From: JBGPEQ01 sp050180895 | GTDB lineage: Bacteria; Pseudomonadota; Alphaproteobacteria; Dongiales; Dongiaceae | Direction of reading: 5' to 3' | DNA length: 64,000 nt | NCBI GenBank assembly: GCA_050180895.1 | Contig: JBFXDS010000002.1 | Coordinates: 310,001 to 374,000 of the forward strand | In this document: piece by piece, positions 27,517-36,985 of the stretch | Numbering within the stretch: the stretch's first letter is position 1 | How the letters are laid out: every line of letters begins with the position of its first letter | Made by a program: the position numbers and the translations under genes | Notes under the pieces: generated by a model | The model's database searches: none | Seen by the model: only the letters and a program-made list of their open reading frames with translations | What the model was told of the DNA's origin: nothing

Positions 27517-28980
27517 ATGAACATCGAGACCGTCATCTGCAACGGACAGGTGATCGACGGCACGGGCGGGCCGCCCTTCGCGGCCGACCTGGGCCTCGCC
27601 GGTGACCGCATCGTCGCCATCGGCGAGATCGCCCCGGCGCCCGGCCAGGCGGTGATCGACGCTGCGGGCAAGGTCGTGGCGCCCGGCTTCATCGACGTGC
27701 ATACCCATGACGACCGGGCGTTGCTGGCCGCGCCGGAGATGGCGATGAAAGTCAGCCAGGGCGTCACCACCGTGATCGTCGGCAATTGCGGCATCGGCCT
27801 GGCGCCGCTGCGCCTCGACGGCCCGCCGCCGGCGCCGCTCGACCTGCTCGGCGACCGGGCCGACTTCCGCTACCCCAGCTTCGCCGTCTATCTCGACGCG
27901 CTGGATCGCCAGCCGGCGGCAGTCAACGCCGCCTGCCTGGTCGGCCACACCACCCTGCGCGTCGGCGCCATGGACCGGCTGGACCGTGCCGCGACCGCCG
28001 ACGAGATCGTGGCCATGCGCCGGGATCTGGGCGAGGCGCTCGCGGCCGGTGCTATCGGCCTCTCGACCGGCCTCGCTTATCCGCCGGCCGAGTCGGCGCC
28101 GACATCGGAGGTGATCGCCCTGGCCGAGCTGCTGAAGGCGGCCGGCGCCATCCACACCACGCATATGCGCAACGAGTCCGAGCAGGTGCTGGAAGCGCTC
28201 GACGAGACTTTCGCCATCGGCCGCGCCGCCGGCGTGCCCGTCGTCGTCTCGCATCACAAGACCGCGGGCCGGGCCAATTTCGGCCGCTCGCGCGAGACGC
28301 TGAAGAAGATCGACCGCGCCATGGCGAGCCAGCCGGTCGGCCTCGACGCCTATCCCTACGCCGCCTCCTCGACCGTCCTCGACCCGGTATGGATCGATGA
28401 GGCCGCGCGCGTCCTCATCACCTGGTCGAAGGGCGCGCCAGCGGAGGCCGGCCGCGACCTCGCCGACATCGCCCGCGACTGGGGCGTGACTCCGCGGGCG
28501 GCCGCGGAGCGGCTGCAGCCTGCCGGCGCCATCTACTTCAGCATGGACGAGGCGGACGTCCGCCGCATCCTGTCCTTCCCGCAGACGATGATCGGCTCCG
28601 ACGGCCTGCCGCACGACACCCACCCGCATCCGCGACTTTGGGGCACTTTTCCGCGCGTGCTCGGCCGCTACTGCCGCGACGAGAAGTTGTTCGCGCTCGA
28701 GGAGGCCGTGCGTCGCATGACCGGCCTCCCGGCGCAGCAGTTTGGCTTGGCCAATCGCGGCCTCGTCGCCGTCGGTGCCTATGCCGACATCGTCTTGTTC
28801 GATCCCGACGCCGTCATCGACCGCGCCACCTTCGAGGCGCCGACCACGCCGGCGGCCGGCATCGCTCTCGTCATGGTCAACGGCCAGGCGGTCTGGCGCG
28901 ACGGCGCGTCCACGGGCGCGCGGCCGGGCCGGACGCTGCGCCGTCAGTCATTGCAGGCCGAGGCCGCCCGCACCAGCTGA
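27517..28980 (+). CDS. D-aminoacylase / N-acyl-D-amino-acid deacylase
   Basis: A 487-residue metal-dependent hydrolase of the D-aminoacylase group. It opens VICNGQVIDGTGGPPFAADL and then has the metal-binding VAPGFIDVHTHDD, the family-typical GVTTVIVGNCGIGLAP, HTTHMRNESEQVLEALDE, VVSHHKTAGRANFG and IGSDGLPHDTHPHPR. It removes N-acyl groups from D-amino acids or dipeptides. A 120-bp spacer separates it from the upstream gene, so it may be transcribed separately. Confidence 0.88.
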   Translation: MNIETVICNGQVIDGTGGPPFAADLGLAGDRIVAIGEIAPAPGQAVIDAAGKVVAPGFIDVHTHDDRALLAAPEMAMKVSQGVTTVIVGNCGIGLAPLRLDGPPPAPLDLLGDRADFRYPSFAVYLDALDRQPAAVNAACLVGHTTLRVGAMDRLDRAATADEIVAMRRDLGEALAAGAIGLSTGLAYPPAESAPTSEVIALAELLKAAGAIHTTHMRNESEQVLEALDETFAIGRAAGVPVVVSHHKTAGRANFGRSRETLKKIDRAMASQPVGLDAYPYAASSTVLDPVWIDEAARVLITWSKGAPAEAGRDLADIARDWGVTPRAAAERLQPAGAIYFSMDEADVRRILSFPQTMIGSDGLPHDTHPHPRLWGTFPRVLGRYCRDEKLFALEEAVRRMTGLPAQQFGLANRGLVAVGAYADIVLFDPDAVIDRATFEAPTTPAAGIALVMVNGQAVWRDGASTGARPGRTLRRQSLQAEAARTS

Positions 28981-29013
28981 AGGTGGGACGGCCGCAGGAT
29001 CGGGGAGGTGCCA

Positions 29014-30114
29014 ATGTCGCAGAGCGCTTCGCAGCCAGCCTCACTCGCGGACGATGCCGTCAATCCCATGCACACCGACGGCTTCGAGTTCGTCGAGTAC
29101 ACGGCCCCCGATGTCGGCCAGCTCAAAACCCTGTTCGAGTCGCTGGGCTTCGCGGCGGTGGCGCGCCACCGCTCGAAGGACGTAACGCTGTTCCGCCAGG
29201 GCGAGGTCAACTTCATCGTCAATGCCGAGCCGGACAGCTTCGCCCAGGCCTTCGCCCGCGTGCATGGGCCGTCGGTCTGCGCCATGGCCTTCCGCGTCAA
29301 GGACGCCGGCGCCGCCCTGACCCGTGCGCAGTCGCTGGGCGCCAAGCCGGTGCCGGGCAAGATCGGGCCCATGGAGCTCAACATCCCGGCCATCGAAGGC
29401 ATCGGCGCCAGCCAGATCTATCTGGTCGACCGCTACGGCGATCGAAGCATCTACGACGTCGACTTCAATCCCGTGCCGGGATCGGAGTCCAATCCGCGCG
29501 GTGTGGGCCTAACCTATGTCGACCACCTCACCCACAACGTGCATCGCGGCCGCATGGATCTGTGGGCGGACTTCTATCAGCGGCTATTCAACTTCCGGGA
29601 GATTCGCTACTTCGACATCGAGGGCAAGCTGACAGGGCTGAAGAGCCGGGCGATGACCAGCCCCTGCGGCAAGATCCGCATCCCCATCAACGAATCCGCC
29701 GACGACAAGTCGCAGATCGAGGAGTACCTGCGCGCCTATCGCGGCGAGGGCATCCAGCACATCGCCCTCGGCACCGCCGACATCTACGCGACCGTCGAGG
29801 CCCTACGCCGGCGCGGCGTTTCCTTCATGGACGTGCCGGACACCTACTACGAGATGGTGGATGCGCGGCTGCCCGGCCATAGCGAGGATATCGAGCGCCT
29901 GCGCCGCAACCGGCTGCTGATCGACGGCAGTCCCGGCGGCGGCCTGCTGCTGCAGATCTTCACCAAGACGGTGATCGGCCCGATCTTCTTCGAGATCATC
30001 CAGCGCAAGGGGGACGAGGGGTTCGGCGAAGGCAACTTCCGAGCCCTGTTCGAATCGATCGAGCGCGACCAGATCGCCCGCGGCGTGCTGTCGGCGGATC
30101 GGCCGCCGGCCTGA
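29014..30114 (+). CDS. hppD: 4-hydroxyphenylpyruvate dioxygenase
   Basis: A 366-residue Fe(II) dioxygenase converting 4-hydroxyphenylpyruvate to homogentisate in tyrosine breakdown. It has two vicinal-oxygen-chelate domains; iron ligands are visible as His in VDHLTHNV, His in EGIQHIALGT and Glu in GPIFFEIIQRKGDEGFGEGN-type text, the last followed by the C-terminal helix NFRALFESIERDQIARGVL. The ATG after GGGGAGG is preferred to an in-frame GTG two codons earlier. No homogentisate dioxygenase lies next to it in this window. Confidence 0.95.
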   Translation: MSQSASQPASLADDAVNPMHTDGFEFVEYTAPDVGQLKTLFESLGFAAVARHRSKDVTLFRQGEVNFIVNAEPDSFAQAFARVHGPSVCAMAFRVKDAGAALTRAQSLGAKPVPGKIGPMELNIPAIEGIGASQIYLVDRYGDRSIYDVDFNPVPGSESNPRGVGLTYVDHLTHNVHRGRMDLWADFYQRLFNFREIRYFDIEGKLTGLKSRAMTSPCGKIRIPINESADDKSQIEEYLRAYRGEGIQHIALGTADIYATVEALRRRGVSFMDVPDTYYEMVDARLPGHSEDIERLRRNRLLIDGSPGGGLLLQIFTKTVIGPIFFEIIQRKGDEGFGEGNFRALFESIERDQIARGVLSADRPPA

Positions 30115-30200
30115 CGGCGTCGGACGGGCGGCTTTCGGCCGCCGGCAAGCTGCTATAGTCCTCTCCGATTCACGGACCTCCATCCGATATCATCCTGCAT

Positions 30201-30791
30201 ATGCGACATCGCATCCTCCAGCATGCCGGCCGGCGCTACTCCCTCAAGCTCGACAACGTCGTCTGGGACACGCTGGAGGAGCTGGCGAAGGAGAAAGATC
30301 TGCGGCTCAACGAGCTCGTCGCCCGAATCGCGCAAGAGTCCGGCGACGAGAAGGCGCTGACGGCGACCTTGCGACTCTACTGCCTTCAGGAAATGCGGCG
30401 CCGACTGTCGGAGCGGGAGGGGGCGATCAAGGACCTGAGCCTGACGAGCCGGGGCGTGCCGACGATCCTCTTCGCCGAGGCCTGCCCGACGCCGTGCTTC
30501 CTCATCGGCCACGACCACGCGATCCTCGACGTCAACGAGCCTGCCGAGCGCTGGATGTCGGCGCGGGAGGAGTCCCTCATCGGCAAGAACGTCGGCCACT
30601 ACCTGCAGATCAAGTCCGTCCCGCCCGTGGACGAGATCCTGCGCCAGTTCGCCGACGGCGTACGCCGCGTGTTCCCGGCCCGTGTCCTGCATGTCCGCCC
30701 GGGGCGGCTGGTGATGGCGCGGGCCAATTTGTGCCCGGCCATCATCAACGGCGCCAGGGAGATGGCCTATTTCCTTCTGATTGCGGAATGA
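30201..30791 (+). CDS. Ribbon-helix-helix / PAS-like two-domain protein
   Basis: A 196-residue protein with two recognisable parts. Residues 1-75 resemble a ribbon-helix-helix domain (GRRYSLKLDNVVWDTLEELA, LRLNELVARIAQES), a DNA-binding fold. Residues about 85-190 look like a PAS sensor (PCFLIGHDHAILDVNEPAERW; LIGKNVGHYLQI; AREMAYFLLIAE). A small-molecule or redox-sensing regulator is the natural reading, but the target is unknown. The gene lies alone between hppD and the type I secretion operon. A TATAGT hexamer lies about 45 bp upstream without a convincing -35 box. Confidence 0.75.
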   Translation: MRHRILQHAGRRYSLKLDNVVWDTLEELAKEKDLRLNELVARIAQESGDEKALTATLRLYCLQEMRRRLSEREGAIKDLSLTSRGVPTILFAEACPTPCFLIGHDHAILDVNEPAERWMSAREESLIGKNVGHYLQIKSVPPVDEILRQFADGVRRVFPARVLHVRPGRLVMARANLCPAIINGAREMAYFLLIAE

Positions 30792-31057
30792 ATGGCCGGA
30801 GCCGTCCCGCGAGGTTGAGCCTGCCCGATTAATGCGCTAGTCCAATGGCCGAACGGCCGGACGCGGGGGCCCGGCGGAGGGCTTGGCGGGACACTTGGCA
30901 GTGTCTGATTTTCCCAACTGCTTCAAGGCTATGGGTGCCGGACAGTGACAGCGTTCGCACGCGAAACGCTTCCAATTCGCGCGAAATGCCGTCAGCATTA
31001 AGCAATCGCTAAGTTTTGTTAAGCATGATCGCCGCGCATTTCGAACGGACATAGTTT

Positions 31058-33241
31058 ATGGAAGCTGCACTGGAAAAGATCACGGCGATCCCCAAGCCGC
31101 CGGCCGTCTACGAGCGGCCGGTGGTGCGCGACGACCCCCTCTTGTTGTGCCTCGTCATCATGTCGCGGATCTACGGGGTGCCCAAGTCGCCGGATGCCTT
31201 GGCGGCAGGCCTGCCGATCCCGCCCAACGGGATTCCGCCGGAATTGTTCGTCCGGGCCGCCGACCGCATTGGCCTCTCCGCCACCATCGTGCGGCGGCCG
31301 TTCAACGGGATTTCCGCGCTCTCCCTGCCCTGCGTCCTGCTTCTGAAGGACGGGCAATGCTGCATTTTCCTGCGGCGGGTCGACAGCAAGCTCGCCGAGA
31401 TCGCCACGCCCGAGAATCTGGACGGCACGAACCACGTGTCGCTGATCGATCTCGCCGACCGCTATACCGGCACGATGATCGCCGTGCGGCCGAAGATACG
31501 GATGGATGTCCGTTCCTCCGATCTGGCCGCCCCGCGGCCGCAATCGTGGTTCTGGGGCAGTGTCTTCACCTTCACGCCCATCTATCTCGAGGTCATCGTC
31601 GCGGCGATCCTGCTCAACGTCTTCGCGATCGCTAGCCCGATCTTCACCATGATCGTCTACGACCGCGTGGTGCCGAATCAGGCTTTCGACACGCTGCACG
31701 TCCTGGCGCTCGGCGTCGGCCTCGCCTTCGGTTTCGACTTCCTCCTGCGCACGCTGCGCGGCTATTTCCTCGATCGCGCCGGCAAGGATCTGGACAAGAC
31801 GATCTCGGCCCGGATCTTCGAGCAGATTCTCGGGATCAAGATGGCTGCGGGCCCGACATCCTCGGGCGCGTTCGCCAGCAACATCCGCGAATTCGAGACG
31901 CTACGCGATTTCTTCACGTCGGCGTCGATGGCCGCCGTCGTCGACATGCCGTTCCTGCTGCTGTTCCTCGTGGTCATCTGGCTGATCGGCGGGCCGGTCG
32001 TCACGGTTCCGGCGGTCGTCATTCCGGTGGTCATCGGCGTCAGCATCCTGGTGCAGATCCCGATGCGGCGCGCGGTCGAGCGCAGCTATCGGGAAAGCGC
32101 GCAGAAGCACGCCACCCTGGTCGAGACGATCAACGGCCTCGATTCCATCAAGTCCGCATCGGCGGAAGGGCGCCGCCAGCGCGATTGGAACGGCTATGTC
32201 GCCGCCTCCGCCGCTTCGTCCATGACGTCGCGGTTCTGGTCGTCGATCTCCATCAACTTCACCTTGTTCGCCTCGAACGTGGCGACGGTCGGCACGATCG
32301 TATGGGGCGTCTACCGGACGGCGGAAGGCGACATGACCACCGGTGCCATGGTGGCGGTGTCCATGCTGACCAGCCGCGCCATGGCGCCGCTGGCGCAGAT
32401 TTCCGGCTTGATCGTCCGGTTCCATCAATCCTGGACCTCGCTCAGGGGTCTCAACCGCCTCATGGCGCTGCCGACTGAGCGGCCGGCCGGCACGGTCTTC
32501 CTGCGCCGGCCCAACATCGAAGGCGCCATCGAGTTCCGGAACGTCAAATTCAAGTATCCCGGCCAACAGGGCCTCGCGCTCGACGGCGTATCCTTCAAGA
32601 TCAATCCGGGCGAACGCGTGGGCATCGTCGGCCGCATCGGTTCCGGCAAGACGACGATCGAGCGATTGGTGGTCGGGCTCTATGAGCCCGAGGACGGCGC
32701 CGTTCTGGTCGACGGGACGGACATCCGGCAGCTCGATCCCGCGGATCTGCGCCGCAACATCGGTTGCGTGCTGCAGGATGGCAGCCTGTTCTTCGGCTCG
32801 GTGAAGGACAACATCACGCTCGGCGCACCCTATGTCGAGGAGGCGTCGATCATCCGCGCCGCCACGGTCGCCGGAGTGGACGGTTTCATCAAGGGACATC
32901 CGCTGGGCTTCGACCTGCCGGTCGGGGAAGGCGGCCGCATGCTCTCGGGCGGACAGCGCCAGGCCATCGTCATCGCCCGCGCCCTCCTCATGGACCCGCC
33001 GATCCTGGTGCTGGATGAACCGACCAGCTCGATGGACAACAGCACGGAGACCGCCTTCAAGAACCGGTTGGGAGAGATCCTTGCCGGCCGGACCCTGATG
33101 CTCGTCACGCATCGCAATTCAATGCTGTCGCTGGTGGATCGGCTGATCGTCATCGATGGCGGCAAGGTCGTCGCCGACGGCCCCAAGGCCACCGTGCTCG
33201 ACGCCCTCATGAAGGGGCGGATCACGGCGGCGAAGGCATAA
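31058..33241 (+). CDS. Type I secretion ABC exporter (LapB/RtxB type)
   Basis: A 727-residue inner-membrane exporter: N-terminal C39-like domain (about 25-150), membrane domain (about 165-450), ATPase (about 490-720). The C39-like part lacks a clear Cys-His catalytic pair and is probably a substrate-docking domain, as in RTX exporters. The ATPase has Walker A VGRIGSGKTTIERL, signature LSGGQRQAIVIARAL, Walker B ILVLDEPTSSMD and the H-loop LVTHRNSM. It begins a three-gene secretion set with HlyD and TolC. The repeat adhesin earlier in the window is the best candidate substrate. The 266 bp upstream is relatively AT-rich and probably holds the promoter. Confidence 0.92.
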   Translation: MEAALEKITAIPKPPAVYERPVVRDDPLLLCLVIMSRIYGVPKSPDALAAGLPIPPNGIPPELFVRAADRIGLSATIVRRPFNGISALSLPCVLLLKDGQCCIFLRRVDSKLAEIATPENLDGTNHVSLIDLADRYTGTMIAVRPKIRMDVRSSDLAAPRPQSWFWGSVFTFTPIYLEVIVAAILLNVFAIASPIFTMIVYDRVVPNQAFDTLHVLALGVGLAFGFDFLLRTLRGYFLDRAGKDLDKTISARIFEQILGIKMAAGPTSSGAFASNIREFETLRDFFTSASMAAVVDMPFLLLFLVVIWLIGGPVVTVPAVVIPVVIGVSILVQIPMRRAVERSYRESAQKHATLVETINGLDSIKSASAEGRRQRDWNGYVAASAASSMTSRFWSSISINFTLFASNVATVGTIVWGVYRTAEGDMTTGAMVAVSMLTSRAMAPLAQISGLIVRFHQSWTSLRGLNRLMALPTERPAGTVFLRRPNIEGAIEFRNVKFKYPGQQGLALDGVSFKINPGERVGIVGRIGSGKTTIERLVVGLYEPEDGAVLVDGTDIRQLDPADLRRNIGCVLQDGSLFFGSVKDNITLGAPYVEEASIIRAATVAGVDGFIKGHPLGFDLPVGEGGRMLSGGQRQAIVIARALLMDPPILVLDEPTSSMDNSTETAFKNRLGEILAGRTLMLVTHRNSMLSLVDRLIVIDGGKVVADGPKATVLDALMKGRITAAKA

Positions 33242-33257
33242 GGGGGAGACGCGGAGA

Positions 33258-34595
33258 ATGGCGACGGCGACGCAACAGGACTACTGGGTCGATCCGGCGG
33301 ACACCCACCGCCGGGGATTCTGGATCTTCGGCCATCTGCTGTTGCTCACGATCGCGATCATCCTCGTGACCTTCCTTGTCTGGGCCAACTATGCGGTGCT
33401 CGACATCGTGACGCGCGGGCAGGGGAAGGTCATTCCCTCCAGCCAGGTGCAAGTCATCCAAAATCTGGAGGGCGGCATCATGGCGGGCATCCTGGTTCAG
33501 GAAGGCGAGCTCGTCGAGAAGGACCAGGTGCTGATACGCATCGACAACACGTCTGCGCAATCGGACTACGACGACCTGCGCAAGCGGTATCTCAACGGTC
33601 TTGCCGAGGTCACGCGGCTCGAAGCCGAACTTGCCGGGACGCCGAGCAACGCGCTGGTGGTGTTCCCCGACGAATTGATGCGGGACGCGCCGGAGCTGGT
33701 CGAGGCCGAGCGCCTCAATGCCCGAATTCGACGCGAGCAACTGGAGACTCAGCTCGCGATCCTGCGCGATCAGGCGATACAGAAGGACCAGGAGGTCCAG
33801 CAGCTCACCAACAAGGTGGAAAACCTCAAGCAGTCGCTGGACTTGGCGCAGCAGGAGCTTGCGATCATGAAGCCGCTCGCCGCCCAGGGCGTCGTGGCGA
33901 AGGTCGATCTCCTCCAGACCCAGCGCGAGGTGCATGAGCTCGAATCCGAGCTGCAAATTGCACAACTGCAGTTGCCGCAGGCCAAGTCGGCGCTGCAGGA
34001 GGCCGAGAGCCGGATTCAAGAACGCGAACTGACGTTTCGGTCGGAAGCGGCGACCGAGCTCAGCCGGCAGCGCATCGAGTTGGCGAGCGTGACGGAGCAG
34101 CTCAAATCGAACAAGGACCGGGTCACCCGGACGGAAGTGCGATCGCCCGTTCGCGGAACGGTGAAGGAGATCAAGATCCGCACCATCGGCGGCGTCATCA
34201 AGCCGGGTGAAGACCTGATGGAGATCGTCCCGGTCGAGGACACCTTGCTGGTGGAAGCGCAGATCCGCACCTCGGACATCGCGTTCATCCAGCTCGGCCA
34301 GGAAGCCACGGTGAAGTTCGATACATACGACTACAGCGTGTACGGCGGACTGAAGGCGACCGTCGAATTCATCAGCACGGACGCCATCGAGGATCAGAGC
34401 TCGGGGAAGAGGGAGCGCTATTTCCGCGTTCGCCTGCGGACCGAGCGGAACTACCTTGTCCGCAATGACAAACAGTTGTCGATCGGTCCGGGCTATACGG
34501 CGACGGCGGAGATCCTGACGGATAAGAAGACCGTCCTCGCCTATCTGCTGAAGCCCATTCTGAAGGCACGCGACACCGCCCTGAGGGAGCGGTGA
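33258..34595 (+). CDS. Type I secretion membrane-fusion protein (HlyD family)
   Basis: A 445-residue periplasmic adaptor linking the ABC exporter to TolC. A single N-terminal membrane segment (HLLLLTIAIILVTFLVWANY-type, residues about 26-47) is followed by the lipoyl half-motif GQGKVIPSSQVQVIQNLEGG, a long coiled coil (about 95-285), and the barrel and C-terminal segment with VRSPVRGTVKEIKIRTIGGV and EIVPVEDTLLVEAQI. It starts 16 bp after the exporter gene. All expected domains are present and length is normal. Confidence 0.93.
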   Translation: MATATQQDYWVDPADTHRRGFWIFGHLLLLTIAIILVTFLVWANYAVLDIVTRGQGKVIPSSQVQVIQNLEGGIMAGILVQEGELVEKDQVLIRIDNTSAQSDYDDLRKRYLNGLAEVTRLEAELAGTPSNALVVFPDELMRDAPELVEAERLNARIRREQLETQLAILRDQAIQKDQEVQQLTNKVENLKQSLDLAQQELAIMKPLAAQGVVAKVDLLQTQREVHELESELQIAQLQLPQAKSALQEAESRIQERELTFRSEAATELSRQRIELASVTEQLKSNKDRVTRTEVRSPVRGTVKEIKIRTIGGVIKPGEDLMEIVPVEDTLLVEAQIRTSDIAFIQLGQEATVKFDTYDYSVYGGLKATVEFISTDAIEDQSSGKRERYFRVRLRTERNYLVRNDKQLSIGPGYTATAEILTDKKTVLAYLLKPILKARDTALRER

Positions 34596-34768
34596 TCCTC
34601 GGGGTGCGGCCCATCGGCATTCCAGGAGAGTTAATAAACATCAAAGGGTTCTTGAGTCATCATTCCAAGCCGCATCAAAGGCATGACATCCCGGCTTGTG
34701 TTTGTTAGAATTGTTAAACGCAGCCGATTCCGTAATCGCTATCGCTGCGCAGCGTGAATGGGGGCAAC

Positions 34769-36115
34769 ATGAAACGGAAATTCCGGGCGGTACTGTTGGC
34801 GACAGCCGCGGTGAGCGCAACCTTTATTGCCATCGCCGATGGGGCGGTAACGCCGGCCAGCGCGATGTCGCTGCAGGAGGCCGTTTCCCTGGCGATCTCC
34901 ACAAACCCGGAGGTCGGCCAGGTCTCGAACGACCGGCGCGCCATCGATCAGGAGCTTCGGCAGGGGCGTGCCTTGTACTATCCCCAGGTCGACCTGCGCG
35001 CCGCCAGCGGCATCGAATATTCCGACAACGAGACGACCAGTCCCGGTACCGAAACGCTGTGGCGCAAGGAAGCCTCTCTGACCCTGAGCCAGCTGCTGTT
35101 CGATGGCTTCTTCGCCGACAGCGAGGTCGAACGACAGCGGTCGCGCGTTAAGTCTGCCGCCTACCGGGTGCAGGAAAGCGCCGAGTTCATCGGGCTGGAC
35201 GCCGTCGAAGCCTATTTGGAGGTGCTGCGTCATCGCGAGCGGATGCAACTTGCTGAAGAAAACGTCACCACTCACCAGCAGCGGCTGGGACAGGTGCAGC
35301 AGCGGGCCGAGGCGGGTGGCGGCAACATCGCGGATGTCCGGCAGGCGGAGGCTCGCCTCGCCAATGCCGAGTCCGCCCTCGTACAGACCCAGGGCAATCT
35401 GCGTGACGCAGAGGCGCTCTTCATCCGCGTCGTCGGGCAAGCGCCCGACACGCTGGACAGTCCCGGACTGCCGCTCGACGCCATTCCTGGGGACCTCGAT
35501 GCGGCCGTCAACAGCGCGATCGAGAGCAGCCCGACCGTCGCCTTTGCCAGACAGGACGTGAAAACCGCCGAAGCGGATGTAAAGCAGCAGGAGGCCAGCC
35601 TCTATCCCGATATCCGCCTCGAACTGTCAACGTCGGTCAATGACGATGTCGACGGCCGCGACGAGACGGAATACGATGCTTCCGCGATGGTGGTCCTGCG
35701 CTACAATCTGTATCGTGGCGGTGCCGACACCGCGCGCATCCGCGAGTTCAAGTGGCGGCTGGCGGAGGCCATCGACGCCATGCATACCAACGAGCGCCAG
35801 GTCTCCGAGGACGCGAGGGTGTCGTGGAATGCGATGGAGGTTTCGCGCAGCAACGTCCAGATCCTGGAACGCGAAGTCGAAGCCAACACGCTCACGCGGA
35901 ACGCCTATCTCCAGCAGTTCGACATCGGCCAGCGCGGCCTGCTCGACCTCCTGGATTCCGACAACGAACTCTATCTCTCCCGCGACAGCTTGGTCACGGC
36001 GACCTATGCCGAGATATTCGCCAACTACCGTCTGCTCGCAACCATGGGGGCGCTGCAGAAGACGCTCGGCATCACGCCGCTCGATTCGGCGACGCAGCTA
36101 GCCGACGAAAACTGA
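34769..36115 (+). CDS. tolC: Outer-membrane efflux protein, TolC family
   Basis: A 448-residue TolC-type outer-membrane channel. Signal peptide at residues 1-33 (ending ASAMSL), then MSLQEAVSLAISTNPEVGQV at the start of the mature protein. Two outer-membrane efflux repeats follow (YYPQVDLRAASGIEYSDNET; YPDIRLELSTSVNDDVDGRD), each with long helices rich in Ala/Glu/Gln. The ATG after GGGGGCAAC is preferred to a GTG five codons upstream. A 173-bp spacer with AT-rich tracts lies between HlyD and this gene, so it may have its own promoter. It is the last gene before the tRNA-flanked islet. Confidence 0.92.
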   Translation: MKRKFRAVLLATAAVSATFIAIADGAVTPASAMSLQEAVSLAISTNPEVGQVSNDRRAIDQELRQGRALYYPQVDLRAASGIEYSDNETTSPGTETLWRKEASLTLSQLLFDGFFADSEVERQRSRVKSAAYRVQESAEFIGLDAVEAYLEVLRHRERMQLAEENVTTHQQRLGQVQQRAEAGGGNIADVRQAEARLANAESALVQTQGNLRDAEALFIRVVGQAPDTLDSPGLPLDAIPGDLDAAVNSAIESSPTVAFARQDVKTAEADVKQQEASLYPDIRLELSTSVNDDVDGRDETEYDASAMVVLRYNLYRGGADTARIREFKWRLAEAIDAMHTNERQVSEDARVSWNAMEVSRSNVQILEREVEANTLTRNAYLQQFDIGQRGLLDLLDSDNELYLSRDSLVTATYAEIFANYRLLATMGALQKTLGITPLDSATQLADEN

Positions 36116-36204
36116 CGGCCGGATTCGCGGGTCGGGGACGCGGGAGCGCATCGCGAGGATTGCCGCGATGCCGGCGAACGACGGAGACGTTTGCGGCCGC
36201 GCCA

Positions 36205-36248
36205 TGGAGGCCCGGGCCTGAATCGAGCCGACGGGCGGAGATTTGGAG
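36205..36248 (-). repeat. Degenerate tRNA-Cys 3'-half copy (candidate distal att site)
   Basis: On the minus strand this matches the anticodon-loop-to-CCA part of the intact tRNA-Cys gene 3.4 kb away. The first 14 bp (TGGAGGCCCGGGCC on the plus strand) are identical and there are 6 mismatches in 44 bp. The 5' half of the tRNA is absent, as expected for a site left by integration at a tRNA 3' end. Confidence 0.65.
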
Positions 36249-36453
36249 CAATTCTGTCCTGCTGAACCGCTGATTCCATCGGATTTCTTGCGGCAGGCCG
36301 CCTCCCCACCACGCCGCTGTTTCTTGTCGGTTCTCGGTGTTTCTATGCACAGAGCTACACAGGAACCACACGCACCCCCGCTCCGTGCCGAAGCTTCAAC
36401 GCGCACCGGCGGCCGAAGTTTAGACTAGGGACGGCCGGACCTTTGGTGAGCGG

Positions 36454-36654
36454 CTAGTCACTGCGCCGCATTCCGCTTCGCCCGCCGGTATCGGGTGCTT
36501 CATCCTCGGGCGCGCTGTTTTCTGCCTTGGAAGCATTCGTCATGCGTTTCTTCTCGCGCTGCTCGGCCTTGGCTGCCAGTCGCTCCTCGCGCTGGAGCGC
36601 CTTTCTTCGCTGCCGTTCCGATCTCTCTTGTCCATAGTTCGGCCGTCTTGCCAC
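36454..36654 (-). CDS. Small highly charged hypothetical protein
   Basis: A 66-residue protein starting MARRPNYGQERSERQRRKAL from a GTG. It is almost entirely Arg/Lys/Glu/Gln/Ala and predicted helical, with a run of EREKKR-type text, and ends TGGRSGMRRSD. It resembles small basic proteins often annotated as hypothetical in alphaproteobacteria; a nucleic-acid-binding role is possible but unsupported. A longer reading from an upstream TTG adds 14 residues. It is the most distal gene of the minus-strand set in the islet. Confidence 0.55.
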   Translation of the reverse strand: MARRPNYGQERSERQRRKALQREERLAAKAEQREKKRMTNASKAENSAPEDEAPDTGGRSGMRRSD

Positions 36655-36699
36655 GTGGTCTTCGCCCTTCTGTCCGTCTCGATGTTGCGCGTTCAAGCG

Positions 36700-36924
36700 T
36701 CAGGTCGCGGCTTCGGCCTGCCCCTCGCCCTCCGTCGCCAGTTCGCTCTGCTTCACGATGCGCTGGTGTCCATCCTTCAACGACTTGATCCGATACTGGT
36801 TGTCGCCGCCGATCGTCGGCGGCAGAGGCTGCACGATCTCGTAGCGTCCGGGCGGGATCCCCATGAACGCGCCCGAAGGGATCGGCTCGACGATCTGGCC
36901 GTTGCTGAACTTATGGTCTGCCAT
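36700..36924 (-). CDS. Small conserved-looking hypothetical protein
   Basis: A 74-residue cytoplasmic protein beginning MADHKFSNGQIVEPIPSGAF. It contains GRYEIVQPLPPTIGGDNQYR and IKSLKDGHQRIVKQSELA, a beta-rich layout resembling small proteins seen widely in Rhizobiales and Rhodospirillales with no known function. GGAAAT lies upstream of the ATG. It is on the same strand as its short neighbours. Confidence 0.65.
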   Translation of the reverse strand: MADHKFSNGQIVEPIPSGAFMGIPPGRYEIVQPLPPTIGGDNQYRIKSLKDGHQRIVKQSELATEGEGQAEAAT

Positions 36925-36985
36925 GGCTGAGATTTCCTTTCGCGAGGGACGCGGCCAGCGGCCGGATCCGCAACTCTAGACTAGT

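Noticed and set aside
30998..31012. TTAA-N7-CTAA, similar to a CtrA site, upstream of the secretion ABC gene
   Set aside because: One base off the usual TTAA-N7-TTAA and not backed by a second site; AT-rich leaders give such matches by chance.
36025..36406. Several short minus-strand frames containing RPGPPW or GPGL text after tolC
   Set aside because: They run through the degenerate tRNA copy and have no ribosome-binding support.
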